A stretch of DNA of 64,000 bases, taken from positions 4,179,595 to 4,243,594 of the forward strand of contig JAWPMO010000001.1 in the NCBI GenBank assembly GCA_033344875.1, in the 5' to 3' direction. Of this stretch, positions 15,162 through 24,152 are shown in pieces (within the stretch, counting starts at the first letter, position 1; each line of letters begins with the position of its first letter). Below the pieces are notes generated by a model. The model searched no databases. It was not told where the DNA came from and saw only the letters and a program-made list of their open reading frames with translations. The DNA comes from Ilumatobacteraceae bacterium (GTDB taxonomy: Bacteria > Actinomycetota > Acidimicrobiia > Acidimicrobiales > Ilumatobacteraceae). The translations under genes were made by a program, and so were the position numbers.

Positions 15162-16826
15162 GTGGCTGCAACTGCTGAGTACGACTTCATCATCGTCGGC
15201 GGCGGGTCGGCCGGCTGTGCCCTCGCGAACCGCCTGAGCGCCGATCCGGAGCACCGTGTCCTCGTGCTCGAAGCCGGCCGGACCGACTGGAAATGGGACG
15301 TCTTCATCCACATGCCGGCCGCGCTGGCGTATCCGATCGGGAGTCGCTTCTACGACTGGAAGTACGAGAGTGAGCCAGAGCCGTTCATGGGCGGCCGACG
15401 TGTGTACCACGCCCGCGGCAAGGTCCTCGGCGGGTCGAGTTCGATCAACGGCATGATCTTCCAGCGCGGCAACCCGATGGACTACGAGAAGTGGGCGCAG
15501 CGTCCGGGTATGGCCGACTGGGACTACGCACACTGCCTGCCGTACTTCAAGCGGATGGAGACCTGCCTCGCCGGTGCCGACGACTGGCGCGGCGGCGACG
15601 GCCCGCTCGAACTCGAACGCGGCCCGGCGACCAACCCGCTGTTCCAAGCCTGGCTCGACGCCGGCGAGCAGGCCGGGTTCCGTCGCACCGACGACGTCAA
15701 CGGGTTCCGTCAGGAGGGGTTCGCCCCGTTCGACAAGAACGTCCGGCGCGGTCGCCGGCTCAGCGCCGCCCGGGCCTACCTGCACCCGGTGCTCGACCGG
15801 CCGAACCTGACCGTGATCACCCGCGCCCAGGCGAACCGGGTCGTCTTCGAGGGCAAGCGGGCCGTCGGTGTGGAGTACCGACGCAACCTCCGCACCCACA
15901 CGGTGCGGGGGGCCGAGATCATCTCGTGCGGCGGCGCGTTCAACTCGCCGCAGCTGCTCCAACTCTCGGGCATCGGCGACCGCTCCCATCTCGAATCGCT
16001 CGGCATCGACGTCGTGCACGACCTGCCCGGCGTCGGCGAGAACATGCAGGATCATCTCGAGGTCTACATCCAGTACGCGTGCAAGCAACCGGTGTCGATG
16101 CAGAAGCATCTCGCCAAGTGGCGGATGCCGTGGATCGGGTTGCAGTGGCTGTTCCGGCGAGGCCCGGCGGCGACCAACCACTTCGAGGCGGGAGCGTTCG
16201 TGAAGAGCAATCCCGACGAGCCGTACCCGAACCTGATGTTCCACTTCCTGCCGATCGCTATCCGCTACGACGGATCGGCGCCGAGCGGGCCGATGACGAC
16301 CGGCGACGGCTACCAGGTCCACGTCGGTCCGATGTTCAGCGACTCGACCGGCACGGTGAAGATCTGCTCGACCGACCCGCGGCAGCACCCGGCGGTGCAG
16401 TTCAACTACCTGTCGACCGAGCGTGATCGCCGCGAGTGGATCGAAGCGGTGCGGACGGCCCGTCGGATCCTGAACCAACCGGCGTTCGAGCCGTACAACG
16501 CCGGCGAGATCTCACCGGGTGCCGACGTCGAGACCGACCAGGAGATCATGGACTGGGTCGCCCGCGACAGCGAGACCGCGCTCCACCCGTCGTGCACGTG
16601 CGCGATGGGTACCGACGAGATGTCGGTCGTCGACCCGGCGACGATGCGGGTGCACGGCGTCGAGGGTCTCCGGGTCGTCGACGCCTCGGTGCTTCCCATC
16701 GTGACCAACGGCAACATCTACGCGCCCACGATGATGGTGGCCGAACGGGCCGCCGACCTGATCCTCGGCAACGGCGTGCTGCCACCCGACCACGCCGACG
16801 TCTGGGTCGCTCAGGACACCCCGTGA
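15162..16826 (+). CDS. betA: Choline dehydrogenase-type GMC oxidoreductase
   Basis: 554 residues, full length for the family. The FAD dinucleotide-binding motif [10 protein letters not shown] is at 9-18, and the GMC signatures [15 protein letters not shown] and [16 protein letters not shown] are both present. The catalytic His is near H475 ([11 protein letters not shown]), with the paired N518 in [11 protein letters not shown]. Sequence throughout resembles BetA ([24 protein letters not shown]). It oxidises choline to betaine aldehyde at the membrane. GTG start with TAACGT 6 nt upstream. Its stop overlaps the betC start by 4 nt, so the two are co-translated. No betB aldehyde dehydrogenase or choline importer is in the window. 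Another primary alcohol as substrate cannot be excluded. Confidence 0.88.
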   Translation: MAATAEYDFIIVGGGSAGCALANRLSADPEHRVLVLEAGRTDWKWDVFIHMPAALAYPIGSRFYDWKYESEPEPFMGGRRVYHARGKVLGGSSSINGMIFQRGNPMDYEKWAQRPGMADWDYAHCLPYFKRMETCLAGADDWRGGDGPLELERGPATNPLFQAWLDAGEQAGFRRTDDVNGFRQEGFAPFDKNVRRGRRLSAARAYLHPVLDRPNLTVITRAQANRVVFEGKRAVGVEYRRNLRTHTVRGAEIISCGGAFNSPQLLQLSGIGDRSHLESLGIDVVHDLPGVGENMQDHLEVYIQYACKQPVSMQKHLAKWRMPWIGLQWLFRRGPAATNHFEAGAFVKSNPDEPYPNLMFHFLPIAIRYDGSAPSGPMTTGDGYQVHVGPMFSDSTGTVKICSTDPRQHPAVQFNYLSTERDRREWIEAVRTARRILNQPAFEPYNAGEISPGADVETDQEIMDWVARDSETALHPSCTCAMGTDEMSVVDPATMRVHGVEGLRVVDASVLPIVTNGNIYAPTMMVAERAADLILGNGVLPPDHADVWVAQDTP

Positions 16827-18322
16827 GCGAGCAGCCGAACATCCTGTTCGTGATGGCCGATCAGCTGAGCGCGCTTTTCCTGCGGTGCTACGGCGGCGCC
16901 ACCGCGATCACGCCGAACATCGACCGGCTCGCCGAGTCGGGTGTGGTGTTCGACACCGCGTACAGCAACAGCCCGCTGTGTGCGCCGGCCCGGTTCTCGA
17001 TGATGAGCGGGCAGTTGAACTCGAAGATCGGCGCGTACGACAACGCCTCCGAGTTCCCGGCGAGCATCCCGACCTTCGCGCACTACCTCCGAGCGGCCGG
17101 CTACCAGACCTGCCTGAGCGGCAAGATGCACTTCGTCGGGCCCGATCAGCTGCATGGCTTCGAGGAGAGGCTCACCACCGACATCTACCCGGCCGACTTC
17201 GGGTGGACGCCGAACTGGGGCGACCCCGACGGTCGGTTCGACTGGTGGTTCCACAACCTGGACAGCGTCACGAGCGCCGGTGTCGCCGACGTCTCGAACC
17301 AGCTCGACTACGACGACGAGGTGGGCTTCCGTGCGGTTCGCAAGCTGCGCGATCTCGCCCGCACGACCGATAAGCGGCCGTGGCACCTCACCGTGTCGTT
17401 CACCCATCCGCACGACCCGTACGTCGCCCGTCGGGAGTTCTGGGACCTCTACGACGGTGTCGACATCCCGCTCCCGGCCACCTCGTCGATGGCCGAGGCC
17501 GACGTCGATCCGCACAGTGCCCGGCTCCGGAAGGTGATCGCGGCCGACGTCACCGAGGTGGCCGACGAGCAGATCCGAGCCGCTCGTCGGGCGTACTTCG
17601 CGAACATCTCCTACGTCGACCGCTGGATCGGCGAGCTGCTGACGACGCTCGCGCGGCACGACATGCGCGACGACACGATCGTCGTGTTCACCGCCGATCA
17701 CGGCGACATGCTCGGCGAGCGCGGCCTCTGGTACAAGATGAACTTCTTCGAGCACAGCGCACGTGTGCCCCTCGTCATCAGCGCTCCGAAGCGGTTGGCG
17801 CCTGCCCGTGTCTCGACGCCGGCAACCCTGCTCGACATCGCCCCCACGCTGATGGACCTCGCCGGCATCGCTGCAGCACCACAGTTCGACGGTGCGAGCC
17901 TCGTGCCGTTCGTGTCGAACCCCGAGCCGGGCCGCACGGTCGTGGGGGAGTACCTCGGCGAGGGCGCGGTCGCTCCGATCTTCATGGTTCGTCGCGACCG
18001 GTGGAAGTTCGTCTGGTCGGAGGCCGACCCGCCGCAGCTGTACGACGTGGATGCCGATCCGGCCGAACTGACGAACCTCGCCCCGGTCGGCGAGCACGCC
18101 GACACGGTGGCGACGTTCACCGCCGAGGTGTTCGAACGATGGGACCCGGAGCGCATCGACGGCGAGGTCCGCGCCAACCAGCGCGCCCGCGCCGACGTCG
18201 ACCGGGCGCTCCGGCAGGGCCGCTACCAGGCATGGGACTTCCAACCGACCACCGACGCCGCCGAGCAGTACATGCGCAACCATCTCGACTTGAACGACGT
18301 CGAGAGTGGACGCCGAGCCTGA
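16823..18322 (+). CDS. betC: Choline-sulfatase
   Basis: 499 residues from GTG 16823 (overlapping the betA stop). Type I sulfatase with the formylglycine motif C-x-P-x-R at C53 ([16 protein letters not shown]). Strong choline-sulfatase signatures are [34 protein letters not shown] and the C-terminal YMRNHLDLN. It hydrolyses choline-O-sulfate to choline and sulfate; the choline then feeds the dehydrogenase encoded just upstream. Metal-binding D12-Q (MADQ) and the [14 protein letters not shown] segment are intact. No signal peptide, so cytoplasmic. The Cys is expected to be activated by a formylglycine-generating enzyme not seen here. Confidence 0.94.
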   Translation: MSEQPNILFVMADQLSALFLRCYGGATAITPNIDRLAESGVVFDTAYSNSPLCAPARFSMMSGQLNSKIGAYDNASEFPASIPTFAHYLRAAGYQTCLSGKMHFVGPDQLHGFEERLTTDIYPADFGWTPNWGDPDGRFDWWFHNLDSVTSAGVADVSNQLDYDDEVGFRAVRKLRDLARTTDKRPWHLTVSFTHPHDPYVARREFWDLYDGVDIPLPATSSMAEADVDPHSARLRKVIAADVTEVADEQIRAARRAYFANISYVDRWIGELLTTLARHDMRDDTIVVFTADHGDMLGERGLWYKMNFFEHSARVPLVISAPKRLAPARVSTPATLLDIAPTLMDLAGIAAAPQFDGASLVPFVSNPEPGRTVVGEYLGEGAVAPIFMVRRDRWKFVWSEADPPQLYDVDADPAELTNLAPVGEHADTVATFTAEVFERWDPERIDGEVRANQRARADVDRALRQGRYQAWDFQPTTDAAEQYMRNHLDLNDVESGRRA

Positions 18323-18333
18323 GGACTGGCGTC

Positions 18334-18834
18334 TCAGGTCAGGTGTTTGAGCAACACGTGCTCGTCGTAGCTGACGCCGTGGTCGTCGTCGGAGTGGATC
18401 ACCCGATCCGTCACCTGCCAACCGGCTGACTCGTACAGACCGATGGCAGGGACGTTGCCGACCATCGTGTGCAGTTCGAACGTGCGGTGGCCGGCCTCGG
18501 ACATCTGCGACTCGGCAGCGGCGAGCAACGTTCGCCCGATCCCACACCCCGCATGGTCGGGGTCGACGAACAGGTGCAGGAGCTCATTGCCCACGACGGT
18601 CGAGTACCCGACCACCTTCCCGTCACGCTCGGCGACGGTCACCCGGGCATCGGACCCCGGCTCGAGCCAGTCGGCAAACCGTGCGAGGTTGCGATTCGGG
18701 TCGAGACGGTCGACGGCCTCACGCGGCGTGACGAGTTCGGCGAACTTCGCCATCCAGCAGCGGTGATGTACCGCGGTCATGGCGACGACGTCGCCCGAGA
18801 CTCCGGGACGGATCAGATCGATGCTCGTCGACAT
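18334..18834 (-). CDS. GNAT-family N-acetyltransferase
   Basis: 166 residues from ATG 18834 (MSTSIDLIRPG). The frame is open 20 codons further, but that extension is low quality. Acetyl-CoA-binding motif A is clear: LLHLFVDPDHAGCGIGRTLL (about 88-107), then ELHTMVGNVPAIGLYESAGW. Substrate unknown. Convergent with betC, 11 bp apart. Single gene on the minus strand; the MFS gene starts divergently 120 bp away. Confidence 0.85.
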   Translation of the reverse strand: MSTSIDLIRPGVSGDVVAMTAVHHRCWMAKFAELVTPREAVDRLDPNRNLARFADWLEPGSDARVTVAERDGKVVGYSTVVGNELLHLFVDPDHAGCGIGRTLLAAAESQMSEAGHRTFELHTMVGNVPAIGLYESAGWQVTDRVIHSDDDHGVSYDEHVLLKHLT

Positions 18835-18941
18835 GCCTGCAGTCTGGTCGATCGGACATCCACCATCGGGTCGACGTGCCGTGGGCGCGACCACCTCGCG
18901 ACTGTTGCGGACCCGACTGAGGTCGCCGGCCGACCCGTCCG

Positions 18942-18947
18942 TAGTGT
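18942..18947 (+). promoter_or_regulatory. -10 hexamer TAGTGT, leaderless start
   Basis: TAGTGT lies 6 nt before the GTG at 18954 of the MFS gene. Confidence 0.45.
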
Positions 18948-18953
18948 GACGCC

Positions 18954-20216
18954 GTGACCGGCGTCGAGACCCACCGTCGAACGGCCGGTCGGGCGAGTCT
19001 GGTGCCGGGTTCGCGCGGGTTCATCATCGTGCTCGCCGCGTGCATGGCCATCACCGCACTCGCGATCGACGCCGCGCTCCCGGCGTTCCCCGAGATCCGC
19101 ACGTCGTTCGATCTGGCCCCCGGCGCCACGTCGGTCACGGGCATCATCACGTTCTTCTTCATCGGGTCGTCGCTCGGTCTGCTCCCGGCCGGGATCCTCG
19201 CCGATCGCTTCGGACGCAAGCCGGTGATGTGGGGTGGGCTGGCGCTGTACGTCATCGGTGCGGTGATGTCGATCTTCGCACCGACCCTGTGGATGATGTT
19301 CGTCGCCCGGTTCATCTGGGGTCTCGGTTCGGCAGGACCTCGCGTCGCTGCGATGGCGATGGTGCGCGACGCCTACGAGGGCGAGCAGATGGCCAAGCAG
19401 ATGTCGCTGATCATGGCGGTGTTCATCCTGGTGCCGGCACTCGCTCCGTCGCTCGCCACCGTCGTGCTGCTCGTCGGCCCGTGGCAGGCGATCTTCTGGA
19501 TGTGCGCGGGCGTGGCCCTGCTCGTCGGTTCCTCCGTGACGCTGTTGCCCGAGACCTTGGCCGTCGAGTCGCGACGGGCGCTCCACGGTCGCGACATCGG
19601 CAACGGTCTGCGGGCGATCGTCACGACACCCGGCACGCTCGGTTACCTGGTGGCGCTCACGGCGATGACCGGGGTGTTCCTGTCGTACCTCGCCAGCTCG
19701 GAGATCATCCTCGACCAGGTGTTCGGCCTCGAGGAGTGGTTCCCGGTGTTCTTCGGTGTGATCGCCGTCGCGATGGGCTCGGCGATGTACGCCAACGGCC
19801 GCTTCGTCGAGCGGCTCGGTCTCCAGCGCATCATCCGGCTGTCGTTCATCGCCAACCTGGCCTCGGGTGGCTGCCTGCTGGCGGTCGCGATCGTGACGTC
19901 GGGACGACCGCCGTTCTTGCTGTTCGCGGTGCTCCTCGGCATCGTGCTGTTCTTCCAGCAGATGTTGATCCCGAACCTCAACGCTGCCGCGATGAGCCCG
20001 CTCGGCCACGTCGCCGGCTCGGCCGCCGCGATGCTCGGCATGATCCCGGGCGTGCTCGGCGCCGTGATCGGTGGGTTGATCGATCGACAGTTCGACGGCA
20101 CCGTCCGACCGATCGCGTTCGGGTTCGTGATCTCGTCGGCTGTTGCGGTGGGCGGCTGGCGATGGGCGGCCCGATCCGAAGCGGCGCCACCGGTCGTGCC
20201 GGGTCAGGTCGGCTGA
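18954..20216 (+). CDS. MFS transporter, Bcr/CflA-like drug exporter type
   Basis: 420 residues with about 12 hydrophobic segments beginning FIIVLAACMAITALAIDAALPAFPEI, the typical first helix of DHA1/Bcr-CflA exporters. The motif A loop GILADRFGRKPVM follows helix 2, and GLGSAGPRVAAMAMVRD matches the exporter motif C region. Likely a proton-driven efflux pump; substrate unknown. GTG start is supported by TAGTGT 6 nt upstream. Its 3' end overlaps the convergent kinase gene by 13 bp. Confidence 0.88.
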   Translation: MTGVETHRRTAGRASLVPGSRGFIIVLAACMAITALAIDAALPAFPEIRTSFDLAPGATSVTGIITFFFIGSSLGLLPAGILADRFGRKPVMWGGLALYVIGAVMSIFAPTLWMMFVARFIWGLGSAGPRVAAMAMVRDAYEGEQMAKQMSLIMAVFILVPALAPSLATVVLLVGPWQAIFWMCAGVALLVGSSVTLLPETLAVESRRALHGRDIGNGLRAIVTTPGTLGYLVALTAMTGVFLSYLASSEIILDQVFGLEEWFPVFFGVIAVAMGSAMYANGRFVERLGLQRIIRLSFIANLASGGCLLAVAIVTSGRPPFLLFAVLLGIVLFFQQMLIPNLNAAAMSPLGHVAGSAAAMLGMIPGVLGAVIGGLIDRQFDGTVRPIAFGFVISSAVAVGGWRWAARSEAAPPVVPGQVG

Positions 20217-20779
20217 TCGATCCGCAGACGCCCTGACTGCCTGGTCGCGACGATCCGGTCGGCGACCTCGTCGGGCGAGCCGACCGCCGAGTCGAACACG
20301 TGACGGCGCAGATCGTCGCTGCAGGACTCGGTGAACTGATCGTGCAGCGACCGGGTGGCGGTGGCGTCGTCGAACTCGTGGTCGCGTCGCGCGCCGATGC
20401 GGTCGAGGCAGACCTCGACCGGCGGGAGCAGCAACGCGTAGTCGAACGGCCCGGTGGCGGCGACGAACGTGTCGAGGAACCACGGGCCGACGACGCCGTC
20501 GTACACGGTCTCGTAGCCGGCGGTGCGATAGTGGGCGGCCGTCGTCGCCTGGATCTGCATGATCGCTTCGTTCTGGTGCCGCGCCTCGACCCGCCAGGGT
20601 TCGATCAGACCGTTGCGGAGGAATCGGAAGAACGCGTCGCCCTCGATCAGGGCGCTCGGCGTCATCCGGTCGGCGAGCAGTCTGCCGATCGTCGACTTGC
20701 CGGCACCCGGCGGCCCGGAGACGATCAGCAGCGGCCCGGCCTGCGCCGGGCGATGGTCGGTGTCGGGCTCACCGGTCAT
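20204..20779 (-). CDS. P-loop kinase, zeta-toxin/shikimate-kinase-like AAA protein
   Basis: 191 residues. Walker A SGPPGAGKST lies near 20-29, with a lid-like region RDHEFDDATATRSLHDQF near 132-149. The DAFFRFLRNGL segment after the first strand resembles nucleotide-kinase or zeta-type phosphotransferases. No antitoxin-like partner adjoins, so a small-molecule kinase seems more likely than a toxin. Its start overlaps the stop of the upstream MFS gene by 4 nt on the same strand, so it is the last gene of a plsC-MFS-MFS-kinase run. Confidence 0.7.
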   Translation of the reverse strand: MTGEPDTDHRPAQAGPLLIVSGPPGAGKSTIGRLLADRMTPSALIEGDAFFRFLRNGLIEPWRVEARHQNEAIMQIQATTAAHYRTAGYETVYDGVVGPWFLDTFVAATGPFDYALLLPPVEVCLDRIGARRDHEFDDATATRSLHDQFTESCSDDLRRHVFDSAVGSPDEVADRIVATRQSGRLRIDQPT

Positions 20780-21993
20780 CGGTCGGCTCCTCGCTGCGTC
20801 GGTTCACGGTACGAGACGAGCGCGATCAGCTGGAGCGCCGTCGCTGCGATCAAGAGGGTGGCGTACCCGCCGGTGGCGTCGATCGTGAAGCCGAGGACGA
20901 ACGGGCCGGCGGCACCGGCGGCGCCGACGACCACCTGCTGCATGCCGAGCAACGATCCGATCCGCCGCTGGCCGTACAGCTCGGCCGAGTAGAGGCCCTG
21001 CAGCGGCGAGACCGAACCGAACGCCAGCCCGGTCAACACCACGAACACCCAGATCCAGGCCAGCGAGCCGGCGGCGACCAACGCGAGGGTACCGAGGGTC
21101 ATCGTGACGTACGTGAGGCGCAGCGCGTTGACGATGCCGACCCGCGACGTCACCGTCGCGGCGGCAGCACGCCCGGGGAGCGAGAGCAGGCCGCGGATGC
21201 CTGCCATCGTCGACGCCATGCCGATCGTCACGCCGGTCGCCTCGATGGCGCCGACGTGGTGGACCTGGATCGCTATCAGTCCGGCCATCGCAGCCGAGCT
21301 GGCCAGCAGCCAGCGCCGGACCAGCGGCGATCGGATCGCACTGGCGACGTCGGCGAACCCGGCCGCCTCGGCGTGGCCGTCCGGGTCGGCGAGCACCCTG
21401 CGGTCGCCGCGCACCCAGATCAGCGCCGGGACGGTGCACACGATCATGAAGCCGACCATCGCGCGGATCGCAGCCCGCCACCCCCACGCCTCGACGAACG
21501 CGCCGGCGAGCGGGAATGCGATCGGCGAAGCGAGCCCACCGATCACCGTCAGCCACGTGTACGCCCGGGGCCGTTCGGCCGGCGTGGTGATCCGCGCGGT
21601 GACGGCCATCGTGGCGTTGTAGTACAGGCCCGCCGAAGCGATCGCCCCACCCATGCCCCACGAGACCACGAACAGCCAGGCGTCGTCCACCGTGGAGCTG
21701 AGGATGAGCAGGGCCGAGCCGGTGACGAGGGCGAACGCCATGACCGGCTGCGCTCCCACCCGGTCGAGCATCCGCCCGGTACCGAGCGACATGACACCGC
21801 CGACCACGGTCGAGACCGCGAACGCCGCCGAGATCGACGCGTTCGACCAGCCGGTGTCGTCGCGGATCGGTGACACGAAGGCGCCGAAGCCGTAGAGGAT
21901 GAGCCCGAATGCGCCGACCGTGACGACGCCGAGCAGCACGACCTGCAAACGCCACGGAGCGGCGGCAGCGTGGGGCGTGGACGTGTGGTTCAT
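20776..21993 (-). CDS. MFS transporter
   Basis: 405 residues and about 12 transmembrane segments (first GVVTVGAFGLILYGFGAFVSPI). The motif A-like loop is GTGRMLDRVGAQPVM. It resembles the oxalate/monocarboxylate group of MFS proteins (GFGAFVSPIRDDTGWSNASISAAF), so an organic-acid substrate is possible but unproven. It overlaps the downstream kinase start by 4 nt and follows the next MFS gene by 43 bp. Confidence 0.85.
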   Translation of the reverse strand: MNHTSTPHAAAAPWRLQVVLLGVVTVGAFGLILYGFGAFVSPIRDDTGWSNASISAAFAVSTVVGGVMSLGTGRMLDRVGAQPVMAFALVTGSALLILSSTVDDAWLFVVSWGMGGAIASAGLYYNATMAVTARITTPAERPRAYTWLTVIGGLASPIAFPLAGAFVEAWGWRAAIRAMVGFMIVCTVPALIWVRGDRRVLADPDGHAEAAGFADVASAIRSPLVRRWLLASSAAMAGLIAIQVHHVGAIEATGVTIGMASTMAGIRGLLSLPGRAAAATVTSRVGIVNALRLTYVTMTLGTLALVAAGSLAWIWVFVVLTGLAFGSVSPLQGLYSAELYGQRRIGSLLGMQQVVVGAAGAAGPFVLGFTIDATGGYATLLIAATALQLIALVSYREPTQRGADR

Positions 21994-22036
21994 CGGTCGG
22001 CGCTGGTCCCGGCCGATCGCCCGGTCCGCCGCCGCA

Positions 22037-23173
22037 TCACGATCTGACCAGTTGGCCCAGGACCTCGGGGTGGATGCGCCACTCGACGTAGACCATGAGC
22101 ATTCCTCCGGCGAGCATGATGCCCCCGCCGACGAGACCGAGCACGGTCGGTGAGATCGCGATCATCGCTCCACCGATCAGGGGCCCGACGACCCGGCCGA
22201 ACGCCATGACCGACTGGGCGTCGCCGGCGCGCTCCTCGGGGAAACGTGAACGTTCGGCCAGGAGCACGAAGGCCCCCGGCGTGCCCATCCAGAAGGCGAA
22301 CCCCCAGACGGGCAATGCGATCCAGAACGCTGCCGGGTGATGCACGGTGCCGACGAGCACGGCCATCGCCCCGGTCACGGCCATCCACAGGCCCGGCAGT
22401 TTCCGGGTACCCCGGTAACGCGCCGACGGCACGCTGGCGAGCGCGTTGGCCGAGAACACCAGCGACACGGCGAAGGCGCTCAGGCCGACGTCGTCCTGAC
22501 CGATCACGCCGGCGAACACGAACACGGCCGAACCGCCGCAGGTGCCGAGCCCGAGCGCGAGCAGGATCGCCGCCGCGGCACGGGTCGGGCGATGTCGCTC
22601 GGCCTTGGGTCGGGCGGCGGCGTCGAGCCGGGTGGTGCGGATGAAGAACAGAGGAACCAGATGGATCGCGGCGAGCCCGTAGAAGAGCAGGTCGGGGCCC
22701 GACCGGTCGATCACGACGGCCACGATCGGCGCGCTGATCGTGCCGACGATCGGACCGATGACGGCGACGTCGCCGGTCTTCTCGTTGTTGCCGAACACTT
22801 CGGCCCACGCGATCCACGCGATCAGCCCGAGCGAGATGCCGCTGACGAGCCGGGCGCCGACGAGGAACGAGAACCAGGGTGCCCAACCGGACGCGAGGTT
22901 CGCGAGTGCACCGACCAGGACGGCGATCACGAGCATTCGCCGGCGGGCGCGCAGGAACCGGCCGGCCAGCCAGGTGGTGAGGCTGAAACCGATCAGCTGG
23001 GCGGTCGAGATGATGCCGACCGTGCTCACGCTCACCTGCTGATCGACCGAGACACCGCGCACCAGGAACGGGGTCGCCGAGAAGACGATCGTGCTCACGG
23101 CGGTCGCGGTGAGCACGCCGGCGGCCACCTTCGGTCGCAGCGTCTGGATGACGCGGACGGGGGTTTGCAGCAT
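22037..23173 (-). CDS. MFS transporter
   Basis: 378 residues with 11-12 predicted membrane helices, shorter than usual and with a weak motif A (AGRFLRARRRMLV). No closer subfamily recognised. The ATG at 23173 lies 2 bp after the plsC stop, so it is co-transcribed with that acyltransferase. Helices 5-6 (GPIVGTISAPIVAVVIDRSG) carry the Gly/Pro pattern of the central MFS hairpin. Confidence 0.82.
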   Translation of the reverse strand: MLQTPVRVIQTLRPKVAAGVLTATAVSTIVFSATPFLVRGVSVDQQVSVSTVGIISTAQLIGFSLTTWLAGRFLRARRRMLVIAVLVGALANLASGWAPWFSFLVGARLVSGISLGLIAWIAWAEVFGNNEKTGDVAVIGPIVGTISAPIVAVVIDRSGPDLLFYGLAAIHLVPLFFIRTTRLDAAARPKAERHRPTRAAAAILLALGLGTCGGSAVFVFAGVIGQDDVGLSAFAVSLVFSANALASVPSARYRGTRKLPGLWMAVTGAMAVLVGTVHHPAAFWIALPVWGFAFWMGTPGAFVLLAERSRFPEERAGDAQSVMAFGRVVGPLIGGAMIAISPTVLGLVGGGIMLAGGMLMVYVEWRIHPEVLGQLVRS

Positions 23174-23175
23174 TG

Positions 23176-23946
23176 CTAGGCGGCGGCGCGTTCGGCGCGC
23201 ATCGTCTCGAGGGCCTCGGCGATCGCGGCACGTGTGCGATCACGCAGGGCCGGCACGTCGGCCTTGGTGAGCCCCTCGGTCGGGATCGGGTCGAGCACCC
23301 TGACCTCGGCGTCGCTGAACCCGAACCGCCAGTCGTGCTTGACGAGCGCATCGCGGGTGCCGAGCACGGCGATCGGCAGGATCGGGTGACCGGTCTGCAC
23401 CGCGACGCGGAACGCGCCTTCCTTGAACTCGCCGAGTTCGCCGGTCTTCGACCGTGTGCCTTCGGGGAACACCATCACGGACACCTTCTTCGCGAGACGG
23501 TCCTTCATGTCGATGAGCGCCTGCGCGCCCGCCTTCTTGTCGCCGCGCACGAGGCGGATGTCACCCGAGAGCCACATCATCCAGCCGACGAACGGGATCT
23601 TGAAGAACTCGCTCTTGCTGAGCCACTTCATCTCGAACGGCAGCTGCGAGATGAGCAGCATGTCGACGAAGCTCTCGTGGTTGCCGACCATGACGTACGG
23701 TCGGCGGGGGTCGTCGGGGACGTTGCCGCTCACCGTGAACGTCCACATCGGGTTGAGCTTCTCGTGCACGACGGTCAGCCGACGGAACACGTAGCCCGTG
23801 TGATAGCGGCCCGGGTCGAACGGTGCGGTGACGAGCCGGGTGATTGCGGTCAGCGGGGTGAAGATGATCACGACGACGCCGAGGACGAACCACGACCAGA
23901 TGCTCAGCACGGTGCGGGCGGCGTTCGATTTCAGGAGGGACGTCAC
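23176..23946 (-). CDS. plsC: 1-acyl-sn-glycerol-3-phosphate acyltransferase (PlsC family)
   Basis: 256 residues from GTG 23946 (VTSLLKSNAARTVLSIW), chosen because TACACT lies 7 nt upstream and the protein family begins here; the frame is open far beyond but is not coding-like. An N-terminal membrane helix lies at about 13-35. The catalytic motif H-x4-D is NHESFVD, followed by the glycerol-phosphate-binding FPEGTRSKTGE and the distal proline motif GHPILPIAV. It adds the second acyl chain to make phosphatidic acid. It heads a minus-strand run with two MFS transporters and a kinase. Confidence 0.92.
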   Translation of the reverse strand: MTSLLKSNAARTVLSIWSWFVLGVVVIIFTPLTAITRLVTAPFDPGRYHTGYVFRRLTVVHEKLNPMWTFTVSGNVPDDPRRPYVMVGNHESFVDMLLISQLPFEMKWLSKSEFFKIPFVGWMMWLSGDIRLVRGDKKAGAQALIDMKDRLAKKVSVMVFPEGTRSKTGELGEFKEGAFRVAVQTGHPILPIAVLGTRDALVKHDWRFGFSDAEVRVLDPIPTEGLTKADVPALRDRTRAAIAEALETMRAERAAA

Positions 23947-23953
23947 GCAGGCG

Positions 23954-23959
23954 AGTGTA
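23954..23959 (-). promoter_or_regulatory. -10 hexamer TACACT, leaderless start
   Basis: TACACT (minus strand) lies 7 nt before the plsC GTG at 23946. Confidence 0.45.
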
Positions 23960-24152
23960 CGAGTCGTGGTGCGATCGGTTCCGCACCGGCGCGTCGTGTG
24001 CGGTGGCGAGTCGCCGCGGGTGGCCGGGAGACGGGTGACTCGCCCACGCTGGATGGGACGAGAGAACCTGAGACCTCGTTCCGGTCTGTTCGGGGTGGTG
24101 CCACTCGAGCCGACGTTGCCGTCGATGCGCGCCGGTGCACGGGATGCATCGG

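Noticed and set aside
14271-16478. 735-codon open frame on the minus strand opposite rskA and betA
   Set aside because: Stop-free only because of high GC. It lies antisense to genes with clear domains and gives an Arg/Val/Asp-rich translation with no fold.
16811-18547. 578-codon minus-strand frame opposite betC
   Set aside because: Antisense to a full-length choline-sulfatase; no recognisable domain.
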